A stretch of DNA of 64,000 nucleotides from assembly GCF_000003195.3 (NCBI RefSeq), contig NC_012875.2, positions 17,368,398 to 17,432,397 on the forward strand, in the 5' to 3' direction. This document shows positions 31,072 to 41,676 of this stretch, one piece after another; within the stretch, counting starts at the first letter, position 1; each line of letters starts with the position of its first letter. The stretch is from Sorghum bicolor. Taxonomy: Eukaryota; Streptophyta; Magnoliopsida; Poales; Poaceae. The notes beneath the pieces were generated by a model. It was not told the DNA's origin. It was given only the letters and a program-made list of their open reading frames with translations, and did no database searches. Made by a program: the position numbers and the translations under genes.

Positions 31072-32351
31072 GGATATAAAATAGGGAAAAATAACAGTAA
31101 AGGATTATCCCTATCAATTAAAAGGAACCAAGTGGTGGTGGTGGTGGTAAAAGTGGAATACAAAATCAGAAGCGGCTTACCACCGTCCTACAAGTGTTCT
31201 TACCAAAGCCAAACAGGAGCAAAACCAAATTGGCAAATTAATCTATTGTTGAGCGTGGGTAAACAGTTGTAAGAGGAACCTGTGCTGACAGAAGTATATG
31301 TGGAGCTTTGGACAGGCTCAATTTAAGTAGCAAGGATTAGCAGTATTCGAATGCAGAGTTAGCTAAGTTCAATAAGTATCCAAAGGACATATCACAATTG
31401 TTGGCTAAGATGTGTCTAGATGTGGCGCAACAAGGTGAAACAAAGTATGATGGAAAGAACTTAGCGAACAAGCAATATAGCAGATTTTTCCTTTATCCTG
31501 ATTTATCCTGGATTTTCCCAAAAGGCACTAGTAGGAATCAAGATTTTTTATTTTTTAACTATTTTTTATATTTTTCTCTGAACGAGGATCACAAAAGATG
31601 TAACCACAAAAATTGGCAACTACAACTGAGGTCAGATGTGGTCTACAGAAATTCAGCAAGTTCTCTGAAAAGCATGCAAAACCCTTGTCACTTTTTTCTT
31701 TATTTTCCTCAATGCTTTGCCCAGTTTGGGTCGGGTCCAAATGGTGTCAAAAAACTGCTGTATAAATTTTAGATTTTTCTAATAAATGAATGAAAAGTTA
31801 TGTCTGTTTTACCGAAGGTATCTCAAGTTATGTTTTTCAGAAGACAGAACACGGAGGCGACGGCGGCGGCAGCGGCAGTTAGGGCAAAGCGTCCCTAAAC
31901 TCCAACACTGATCACAGGATGAATCATCCCTGTGACTCACAGTAGTAGGAATTCGCCTGATGATGTAAGGGCTGCGAAGCAGACAAAAATAACAGCGGCT
32001 GGCAACCTATCAAGGGTTAGCGCGGTGGCGAGAGATCACACAAGGCGGCTAGCGGAGGCAAGTCGGGTAATGTGGTGGCTTCGACTTGTTGTTTGGAAAC
32101 AATGGATTGGATAGCGGCGGAAACTAAGAACAACAACGGTGCAAATGATCTACGATGACGAACACAATCAAAACCAGCAACTAGACTCAACCACGGACAC
32201 AAACTCAACAAAGCAAATTTGAAAACATAATTACAAGGCACAATGGGTGATAGGACAGTGGAAAATTAAACTATTTTTTGGACTTTTTGTGGACTGTAGG
32301 TAATGAACAAATATCAATCTAGGGAAAACGAGATTACACCTTGCGGTAAAC
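31072..32351 (-). other. Leader of the chromovirus
   Basis: 1.3 kb between gag and the primer site. A short GGT/CCA-type microsatellite (gtggtggtggtggtggt) lies near 31133-31149. No gene recognised; the short open frames have no family resemblance. Confidence 0.6.
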
Positions 32352-32371
32352 CTGAGATATCTGATACCAAT
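32352..32371 (-). promoter_or_regulatory. tRNA-iMet-type primer-binding site of the chromovirus
   Basis: Minus strand ATTGGTATCAGATATCTCAG next to the LTR end; TGGTATCAGA is complementary to the 3' end of initiator tRNA-Met. Confidence 0.75.
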
Positions 32372-33175
32372 TGATGAGGTTCAGGCCCGATCTACCGAGA
32401 GATAATTGGTAAATTTGATTTGTGCAGAACTCAGCATTGGCGATCCAGCTTCAAATCAGCACGATTCGAACCTTGCAACCGTTACACCACTGCTCCATTG
32501 GTTATCAACCAAACACAACTTGATTGACCTCGCCAAGAAGGCTTTTCCTGCAAGCGGATCAAAGAAAACAAGCAAGAAAGTATAAAGACGCAATCTGAAA
32601 TTGCAGATATGAATGACGCGAATATTCAAATCAGGGTCCAAGAACTCGGTTCCAAAGGACTAATCGACATAGTGGAGGAGATCAAGAACGGGGGCCTTGG
32701 ATCACTGTAAAAGGATTTGTCACCGCAATTACAATGAATGATTCAGTTTGTTGATGGAAAACTAAACTCTAAACAAAATCCAAGTCTAAACAGTGACGGC
32801 TGCATGGAAAATAAAGAAGAAGCGACCTAGGGTTGGAGGTAACTAGGGGGAGGCGCCCACAACATGGGCTTAAGGCCCGAATTCGATACATGACCAAGTT
32901 GGCACAAAGTAGGTGACGCAGCACCTTGTCATGGACATAAAGATTAATCCACAAAAGATCTAGAGCTGGGACCAGATCCAAAATGACGGCGTCATCGTCC
33001 CCTTCCCAACGAGTCTAAGATCACCCCGTTTCGATGTCGTATGAAGAAGTTATTATCAAAACACTGACGACGTGTTTGCTGAATCTGAGAGTGACGTGGT
33101 AGCTGAGTTGGAGATGAATTGCAGCTTGGAAATAACAATGGTGTCAACGTATCCAGCGCGGCGATGTCCTCATCA
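32372..33175 (-). repeat. 5' LTR of the chromovirus
   Basis: 804 bp with short inverted termini TGATGAGG/CCTCATCA. The inner edge is fixed by the primer site, the outer edge by the matching terminus at 33168-33175. Confidence 0.75.
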
Positions 33176-33194
33176 GGAACTGATCTACAGGCTT
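33176..33194 (-). pseudogene. Nineteen-base sliver of the FAR1-like gene between two elements
   Basis: Lies between the chromovirus LTR and the Athila-like element. Its right end is the ggctt duplication (33190-33194), so it continues the FAR1-like segment at 41391 on the minus strand with an open frame (YDVKPVDQF across the junction). Confidence 0.6.
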
Positions 33195-34848
33195 TGTTGA
33201 CAGTCCTTAAGTATCAAATTTAATTATCAAATAAACAAAGAAAAGGATCCAAATGCAACCGACACCCAGACTTAGGGTTTTATTTAACAGAATTCCACGA
33301 GTTTTGGTGTTTGTCTATTTCTGCAGGGGTTATCAGGAAATATGGAAGAAAGGCCCACACGTCGGGATTACATAGAGATATTAACGTGCCGCCCAATTAT
33401 CCTACATCTAGAAGAGTCCAGAAGCCACGGGAATGAACGGGAGACTGGACACGCTCGGGGGCAGGGCGCCCGCCCTCCCCCCTTGGGCGCCCGCCCTGGC
33501 CTCGGGGCCAATCAGCTTCAACTTCGCGGATCATGCTCCACCGACCTAAAGGATCAAGGAAAACCGTGCGATTAATGTCGGTTTGATCCGACGACCCACA
33601 TTCACTTGGAAGGAATATATAACCAGACCCCCTGGCCCCTGGAGGAGAGGACCTCAGACCCCTAGTTCGTTATTCATCTTGGGAGAAGAAGCCTGTGATC
33701 AAGCCCTAGAGCCACCACCATCAATTAGATCTCTAGATTAGCATAGCTACATAGGATTAGAACTTGAAGGAGTCAATCTTCGATTGGTTTCCGGATCTGT
33801 CAAGAGGATTCTTGGTAATTCCTTTATTGTTTTTCAATTGTTCATCTTTGTTCTTCAATATTATGAATATGACTTTGCTCTGCTTCAATATATTGATTAT
33901 GACTTTGCTCTACTTGTTTATATTCGCAATTATATTGTTCTTAGTTTATCATAGTTATATACTTGGCTTAGTTAGATTGGAATTATATACATGTTTAGGA
34001 TCGTATAGCATTTATCCATGTGTACAGTGGGTAAATGATAAGTATTGTGTAGGCGTGGTGCCTATACCGTATTTATCTGCGATTGTACCCTATATGCCAG
34101 ACCGAAGGGTAGTTCGTGGTAGTGACAGCTCCATTGATTCTTATATAGTCCCCCTCTCATGTATAGGGCTGGCAAAGCAACATTATTACAGGGGAGTGAT
34201 TGCTATGTTTCTCATATTCCTTGATAATATCACTATGCATGGGCGTAGTCCTGTCTCGCAATGATTGCCAAGTATAATTGCACTAACTATGATATGCTAG
34301 ACTGTATAGTTAAGAATAACTTAGGAAATATTATTGTAGTTCGTCCTAATTCCATGCTAATGACTTGCTAGAATATCTATATGAGGTGCTTATCATATTT
34401 ATATGTGGCTAAGTTATGCTAATTAGATTAATTATCTTTGTCACCATTCATACTTTATATATCTTTTATGTGACACTTATCCCTGTATGAAAGAGATAGA
34501 TAGATGCTCTCAATTATACATGCAATGATAGATACTCAATTCTATATTCCATTCTATAATCAACATTGATGATTACTAATCCCTTCCCAGTGGTAAAAAT
34601 ATAAATAACGATACCTGGAATACTTCCCGGTTCAAATGCTACATCGGTATTAATCTGTGCGCTTGCAGATCTCATTTATTACTTATTTAGAAGAGCAATT
34701 GCATATTTCAATACCGCGTCTCTCATTTCATGCTGGGGATGACAACTTGGCTTAAGTGGCATGAGGGATAGGTTTGACATTTTTGGCGCCGTTATCAAAA
34801 TTAGAAAACTAAGTCTACTTTTGGTAGTGAAGTTAAGAATGCCCAACA
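33195..34848 (+). repeat. 5' LTR of Athila-like element
   Basis: TGTTGACAGT to GCCCAACA, 1654 bp. A TATA box TATATAA lies at 33616-33622. A GC-rich block at about 33459-33505 contains two GGGCGCCCGCCC-type copies, one of which is missing from the 3' LTR and explains most of the 21-bp length difference. Open frames in the LTR (such as 33764-34264) are not taken as genes. Confidence 0.93.
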
Positions 34849-34856
34849 AGCATTTT

Positions 34857-34874
34857 TGGCGCCGTTGCCGGGGA
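34857..34874 (+). promoter_or_regulatory. Primer-binding site of Athila-like element
   Basis: TGGCGCCGTTGCCGGGGA, nine bases inside the LTR end; the standard Athila-type primer site. A partial second copy (TTTTTGGCGCCGTTATC) occurs inside the LTR near 34782-34798. Confidence 0.85.
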
Positions 34875-35007
34875 AGGTTGATTACTAATTAGGAATGGAT
34901 ATAGAATTTTGAGTCATTATTCGCATCACTAATATGATTGAGATTATCAATTCTCTCATACAGTTTTACCTTGATATTTTTCTATTTTATCTTATGCAGG
35001 GTAATGT

Positions 35008-37656
35008 ATGAATAGAAGACATCTTCCAGGAAATTTTATTGACAATCCCGAAGCATTATTCAGAAAAACAAGAGCTAAACTCAAGAAGAGATCATCAACA
35101 CTTCAGCACGAAGCTTCATCCAATCAAGAAGATCACCGAAGTTTCACCCGGAACTTGTCTTCAGAGTTCGAAGTCATGGTGAACAAATCGATCCGCGAGT
35201 TCTCAGCTCCCACTACGGACAACATCCGCACTGGACCTGCTGTAGAGATCGATGGCAACTTTGAGCTCAAGCCTAGACTTATCAACATGGTGCAATCCAA
35301 CCAGTTCTGTGGGAAGGCACACGAAGATGCTAGTGCTCATCTCCAACACTTCCTAGAGACTTGCAGCACATTCACCATATCAGGAGTCCCCAGAGATACT
35401 ATACTACTTCGCCTCTTCCCATTCTCACTGTTAGGGAGAGCGAAGCACTGGTTCTACGCTACAAAGGAGAAGAATACTATGTGGGCACTCTGCTCCACGA
35501 ACTTTCTGGCTAAGTTCTTTTCCATGGGCAAGACCAATGCTCTCTGTGGGAAAATTACAAGTTTTCAGTAACAACATGATGAATCCGTTCCAGAAGCATG
35601 GGAGCGCTTCCAAGACTACACCCTATAATGTCCCCATCATGGAATGGAGAGTTGGCTACTAATGCAGACGTTTTATCATGGGCTCGGCAACAGTGCCCGA
35701 GAGACCATGGATGCTGCAGCTGGAGGAGCATTCTTATCACTCACCATACCACAAGCCACAGCTCTTGTGGAGAAGATGGCGTCCAACCAAGGCTGAAATG
35801 AAGAAAGGACCCAGACATGCAAGAGAGGTGGAGGTATGCATCAGCTTAAGGAGGTAGACATGCTGTCTGCAAAGCTAGACCTACTCATGAAGAAGCTCGA
35901 TGATAGAGCTGGAGACAAGAAAGAAGTCATGCGCATCTATGACTCTCACATGACTTGTGAGGAGTGTGGAGATACTGGACACTCAGGCAATCACTGCCCT
36001 GAGATGCTTGAGGATGTGAACTACATCAACAATAACAACAACTACTACTACAATCGTCGTCAACAAAATCAAGGTTGGAATCAACAGAGGCCTAGTAACA
36101 ATTCTTACAATAATAATAATTTTCCACCTCTGAGAGAGTTAGTGCCTAATCAAGGAAAGCTAATGGATAACCTATCTAAGAAATTGGCATCTAATGATAA
36201 AATTCTAGAAAATATAACTAACAGAATGGATAATTTCTCTACTGCCATCAAGAATCAAATTAGCTTTAATAAAATGATTGCATCTCAGTTAAATCAAATA
36301 GCTGCTGATGTTCCTGCTACTAACCCCGGTATACCATCACAACCAGAAGGATTAGAATCTACAAATCTTGTAGACATGTTTGATGCAGATAACTACTGGA
36401 GTAACCCCGTCACTGAAGTAACTACTGACCTTCTGCCGGTCAAGAGAGGCGATCCAGGACGCCACGTCATCCCGATCTCCATCGGCATGGTGGACTTCCC
36501 AGAAGCACTCTACGACTTTGGCTCTAGTGTCAACATTATACCCAGGGTACTCTATGAAAAATTCTTTACATATCATTTATTAGAAACAACCATGTGTTTG
36601 CAGTTTGCAGATTGGACGTTAAGTTTCCCAAAGGGAATATTGAAGAACCTCTGCGTCCGAGTTGGTACCTTGTACGCCCCAGCAGACTTCATGGTGATAG
36701 AGACCGGTAATGATGAGAGGGCACCCGTCATCTTAGGGAGGCAATTCCTAAACACCTCGGGAGCTGTCATCTACGCTAGTGCTGCTAAGCTCAGTTTCTA
36801 CATCAAAGGGAGGAAGGAGACGTTTTCCTTGAAGAACAAGACTACATAAATCCTAGAGCAATCCCGACACGAACCAAGGAAGAGGACCAATAGGAGGAAC
36901 AGGAACAAGCAAGTGTGGATCAGGTCAGCTAAGATGGTCACTGCAGTTCATGGAGGTCAAGATCATCGACTTAAGTCACCGTTTCTGACCAAGAAGGATG
37001 ACCTAGGTATGCCAAGCATCTACTGCTCCATCAATGGATACAACTTCTACAAGACATTTTGCGACACCGGATCGGGCGTCAACATAATGGCCGCAGTCAC
37101 CTATCGGCTCTTGTTCAGAACCATGCCCTTAAAGCCAACATACATTCAGCTCCAGATGGCAGATCAGACATTCCGAAAGGTTGAAGGTATAGTAACTGAT
37201 GTCTCTGTCAAAATAGACGATCCTTTTGTCAGTACAGACTTTCAGGTTATTGACATGGGAGAAGATGAGTACGACCCACCCATTATCCTTAGAAGACCGT
37301 TCCTTAGCACTGTTAAAGCAATCATCTACATTGGAACCGGAGAAGTCCATATGCACTTCCCCTCTGAGAAGGTACGCCGCTATTTTACTGACCCTAATTA
37401 TATAGTTGAAGACTCTAAGCAGGTCAGGACAAGAAGAAGACGGCGCAACCGCAACCAGAAGGGGCAAATCATCAAGGATGGATGGGCAGACTATGAAGGA
37501 GAAGTGGTAAGGTCTGAAGACATACAGCTTGAACAAGATTACCCTGTGGAGACCGTAGCACCAAGTCAGGTGTGGAAAGAGAAGATAACTATACACGAAG
37601 GGGAGGCACTGCCGAAAGCACCGACTACGCCATCCAACAAATCCCAGGACGATTGA
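35008..37656 (+). pseudogene. Gag plus two tandem retropepsin-like domains, one frame with four stops
   Basis: A single reading frame from the ATG at 35008 to the TGA ending at 37656, 883 codons, interrupted only by TAA 35569, TAA 35626, TGA 35794 and TAA 36847 (first bases) and with no frameshift. Gag: ANLS-like core DASAHLQHFLETCSTFTISG and LLRLFPFSLLGRAKHWFY. Zinc knuckle CEECGDTGHSGNHC (C-x2-C-x4-H-x4-C) near 35956. A coiled, Asn-rich linker follows. First retropepsin-like domain: YDFGSSVNIIP, Asp codon at 36514. Second: CDTGSGVNIM, Asp codon at 37063. The two domains align over about 120 residues (PVILGRQFL versus PPIILRRPFL) and look like an internal duplication. The tail is basic (RTRRRRRNRN). 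No RT follows. Confidence 0.85.
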
Positions 37657-39740
37657 GAAAACAGAGTTCCTTTCAATTATTTAAAATAGTTTACTTAGTT
37701 AATCAGGTTCATACTATCTTAAAAAGAAAATAAAATGTTAAAAAACAGTAAGCCCCATGTGAGTATACAAGTGGCATCAAACCCATAAGTACATTCACTG
37801 TGGTGGCATAAAAATAAAATAAATATTTTTTCTGCTCTATAAAATGAAAATATAAAAATAGAGAGTAACATTTATTGAGGAGGCTCAACATGATAAAGGC
37901 TAGATATTTATGCTAACCCTTAATCAGTTCCACAAAGCTTTGTTGTCTATTTGAGCTCCACAGAATTCAAGAATCAAGACGACTAGCAGACCGAGGACAT
38001 CCTAATCGCTGTCAGGATATTGCCGAATTTCAAATACACCTCTGCCACCTGCTAGCTACATCAGAAGAAATTACGTCAAAATTCAGCTTGGGGGAGAGCA
38101 CCTCCATTTATCCCGCTAAGTATTTCTATCTATCTATATACTTATACTATATTAAAATATAAATATACACAACTATGAAAACCAAATAAAGATTTTATGC
38201 TTATATATAAATATATCTTTTGCTTAGTATGCTTAATAAATAAATAAAGTGGCTATGCTAAACTGAATCTTAATAAAACTCTAGCATGGATATGATGAAT
38301 AGTTGCTCTGCCTAATTTTCAAATTTCAATTCTGTCTCAAGTTTAGACATAACTGTTATAATTTAAAGCTTGCTCTAAACCTGAACTTGTGGGAAGAGAA
38401 CTTGATCTGAAGTCTAAGTTGTTAACGGATACGATATGGGAAGGTTGAGGTGCTATTTATCTATTCCTAGAGATGCTAGAATTTTGGAGAATTTTATCTT
38501 CGAAAATCTTTAAAACAACACATGATGAGTTCCTGTATGATGAGAGTTTAAATTCCTACCACAGCCATATATACATGCTTGCTAGAGTTTGAGCCACACA
38601 TTTACTTTTTACTGCTTATGAGCATTGAGTGTGGTCAAGCTGTGTAGACCCTTAGGAGCTTGTCATGTGGTTAAAATCAAGATTCACTTGCACGTTCACT
38701 CACACATGCTGCTTCTACTTCGGAAGTACACATCCACATATATCCACCCATTTCCATCTCTAGAACTACCCAAAAATATTCTACTCCTAATCCGGGAGAG
38801 AATAGCCAAAAACATTTCTATTTTTCCCCTGTGAAATAAATGCTCAAGTTATCTTGGTTACTACCACTTGCTATATTATTTCAAGAGATGAGTGCTCTAT
38901 AAAAAAAGATACGAGGAAATAAAAAGGAACAAGTGCCCAGAACCTTGATAGAAAAGAAAAAGTGAGAAGAGAGGTAAAAATGGACAAGTGTCCGGCAGTA
39001 GAATTAGGGGTACAAGATACCCACCTGAGAGAAAAGAAAAAGAAAATATAGAGCATCTTATTCTCCATAAAAGTTTCAAAAAAGCAAGAAAGGTATGTAT
39101 CCCCTCAAAAGAGCAAAAGTAGAATTAGACTTTCACCTTTGTTATCACCATCATCACCATACACCATTCATTCGCCACACATGCACATCTTGATTTGACT
39201 TATTGACTTGTTTCTCTGGATCCATGGTTTGACTATACAATAAATGTCTTGTAAGTATGTATACTTTATCTCCCACCTATGAGCTCCAGATATCAAAGAC
39301 TTATTAGAGTAGGGTGAGAGAGAAGGCAACGCCACTATGCCTTATACCACAAATACTACATATTTTGAGCAAAGGCATGTACCATCACTGCTTGGTAAGG
39401 ATGCAGAAATACCACAAAAGAGAGATCTGAGAGAGGCATACAAGGAATCTCTCAGTTTTATTTGAAAATCTGCAAAAACTCCAGAGCTATAGCTGATCAA
39501 GAATAAGAGACATGGCACTTGACTAGACTGTTCTATCTTTTAACTGCTCAAGATAGAAGTGACGGTTACAACTCCCATGGTGAAAGGTAAAATAAGTAAG
39601 TTTTAAGTCTTGACAGTTTACTCTAACTCAGAGATGAGACCTCATTTAAAAGCAAGTGTACCGTCAACTTTTAAAGGCATTACAACAACTTCTGATCCAT
39701 CACTGAGTCTATCCTTGCTCAGGGACAAGCAAGAGGTAAG
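37657..39740. other. Non-coding 3' half of Athila-like interior
   Basis: About 2.1 kb, AT-rich, with no RT, RNase H, integrase or env-like similarity on either strand. This is where an autonomous Athila would carry pol. Confidence 0.7.
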
Positions 39741-39752
39741 CTTGGGGGAGTT
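39741..39752 (+). promoter_or_regulatory. Polypurine tract of Athila-like element
   Basis: CTTGGGGGAGTT directly before the 3' LTR. Confidence 0.8.
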
Positions 39753-41385
39753 TGTTGACGGTCCTTAAGTATCAAATTTAATTATCAAATAAACAAAGAA
39801 AAGGATCCAAATGCAACCGACACCCAGACTTAGGGTTTTATTTGATAGAATTCCACGAGTTTTGGTGTTTGTCTATTTCTGCAGCGGGTTATCAGGAAAT
39901 ATGGAAGAAAGGCCCACACGTTGGGATTACATAGAGATATTAACATGCCACGCAATTATCTTACATCTAGAAGAGTACAGAAGCCACGGGAACGAACGGG
40001 AGACCGGACGGGCTCGCGGGCAGGGCGCCCGCCCTGCCCACGGGGCCAATCAGCTTCAACTTCGCGGATCATGCTCCACCGACCTAAAGGATCAAGGAAA
40101 ACCGTGCGATTAATGTCGGTTTGATCCGACGGCCCACATTCACTTGGAAGGACTATATAACCAGACCCCCTGGCCCCTAGAGGAGAGGACCTCAGACCCC
40201 TAATTCATTATTCATCTTGGGAGAAGAAGCCTCTGATCAAGCCCTAGAGCCACCACATCAATTAGATCTCTAGATTAGCATAGCTACACAGGAATGGAAC
40301 TAGAAGGAGTCAATCTTCGATTGGTTTCCGGATCTGTCAAGAGTATTCTTGGTAATTCCTCTATTGTTCTTCAATTGTTCATCTTTGTTCTTCAATATTA
40401 TGAATATGACTTTGCTCTACTTCAATATATTGATTATGACTTTGCTCTACTTGTTTATATTCGCAATTATATTGTTCTTAGTTTACCATAGTTATATACT
40501 TGGCTTAGTTAGATTGGAATTATATACATGTTTAGGATCGTATAGCATTTATCCATGTGTACAGTGGGTAAATGATAAGTATTGTGTAGGCGTGGTGCCT
40601 ATACCGTATTTATCTATGATTGTACCCTATATGCCAGACCGCAGGATAGTTCGTGGTAGTGACAGCTCCATTGATTCTTATATAGTCCCCCTCTCATGTA
40701 TAGGGCTGGCAAAGCAACATTATTATAGGGGAGTGATTGCTATGTTTCTCATATTCCTTGATAATATCACTATGCATGGGCGTAGTCCTGTCTCGCAATG
40801 ATTGCCAAGTATAATTGCACTAACTATGATATGCTAGACTGTATAGTTAAGAATAACTTAGGAAATATTCTTGTAGTTCGTCCTAATTCCATGCTAATGA
40901 CTTGCTAGAATATCTAATTGAGGTGCTTATCATATTTATATGTGACTAAGTTATGCTGATTAGATTAATTATCTTTGTCACCATTCATACTTTATATATC
41001 TTTTATGTGACACTTATCCCTGTATGAAAGAGATAGATAGATGCTCTCAATTATACATGCAATGATAGATACTCAATTCTATATTCCATTCTATAATCAA
41101 CATTGATGATTACTAATCCCTTCCTAGTGGTAAAAATATAAATAACGATACCTTGAATACTTCCCGGTTAAAATGCTACATCGGTATTAATCTGTGCACT
41201 TGCAGATCTCATTTATTATTTATTTAGAAGAGCAATTGCATATTTCAATACCGCGTCTCTCATGTCATACTGGGGATGACAACTTGGCTTAAGTGGCATG
41301 AGGGATAGGTTTGGCATTTTTGGCGCCGTTATCAGAATTAGAAAACTAAGTCTACTTTTGGTAGTGATGTTAAGAATGCCCAACA
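39753..41385 (+). repeat. 3' LTR of Athila-like element
   Basis: TGTTGACGGT to GCCCAACA, 1633 bp, visibly very similar to the 5' LTR throughout. TATA box TATATAA at 40154-40160. Followed by ggctt. Confidence 0.93.
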
Positions 41386-41390
41386 GGCTT

Positions 41391-41676
41391 CACATCATAT
41401 TCTATAGTTTCTCAAACTCTTTGGAGAACTCGTAGAACATATTCTTTGTGTATATAGTGGAAGCATGCTTCTCAAGCGGATGCCTTGACCATCGTCTTTG
41501 CTCATTCTCAACAGACCTGATGTCTTGCCCATCCTATGCAACTAGACAATTTTCTTGTATTTTATGGTATTGTCTCACAAACTATAGCATGGACAAGTTT
41601 GGGTTGACATACTTCTTCAGCAAAGCATTGAACCCCTCACTTCTTTGAGTCAACTTCAAGAATCGGAAGAAACTAT
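41391..41676 (-). pseudogene. FAR1-like gene, middle segment
   Basis: Minus strand carries FFRFLKLTQRSEGFNALLKK and then YVNPNLSML, the part after the MULE transposase core in FAR1/FHY3 proteins (motif T-x-RSEG-x-N). It continues directly from the segment at 51717 across the copia element: the actat duplication restores YMHSFF. Further on, STIYTKNMFYEFSKEFEKL corresponds to the family's A-Y-T-x2-x-F-x-x-F region. Several in-frame stops occur. Cut on the left by the Athila-like insertion. Confidence 0.75.

Larger units (their letters stand above)
30385..33175 (-). mobile_element. Chromovirus-type Ty3/gypsy element, 5' part (rest separated by later insertions)
   Basis: Minus strand order: 5' LTR 33175-32372, tRNA-iMet-type primer site, about 1.3-kb leader, gag from 31071. 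Gag continues past the solo LTR at 16443-16798 and is cut by the second Tat element. It is inserted in the FAR1-like gene (flank 33176-33180, ggaac). It carries several stops and is an old insertion. Confidence 0.82.
33195..41385 (+). mobile_element. Complete non-autonomous Athila-like Ty3/gypsy element, gag-protease only
   Basis: 8,191 bp, with LTRs of 1654 and 1633 bp and target duplication ggctt (33190-33194 and 41386-41390). The primer site is the classical Athila TGGCGCCGTTGCCGGGGA and the polypurine tract is CTTGGGGGAGTT. The 4.9-kb interior encodes gag and two retropepsin-like domains in one frame but no reverse transcriptase, RNase H, integrase or env-like gene. It must have moved with enzymes supplied by a relative. 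Confidence 0.93.

Noticed and set aside
31398..31772. 124-codon open frame in the chromovirus leader
   Set aside because: No similarity to known proteins, lies on the strand opposite to gag, AT-rich composition.
33764..34264. 166-codon open frame in the Athila-like 5' LTR, repeated in part at 40349-40801
   Set aside because: Hydrophobic, low-complexity and inside an LTR with no domain; both copies exist only because LTRs are duplicated.
37657..39740. Search for an env-like or RT gene in the Athila-like interior
   Set aside because: No catalytic motif, signal peptide or long frame seen on either strand.
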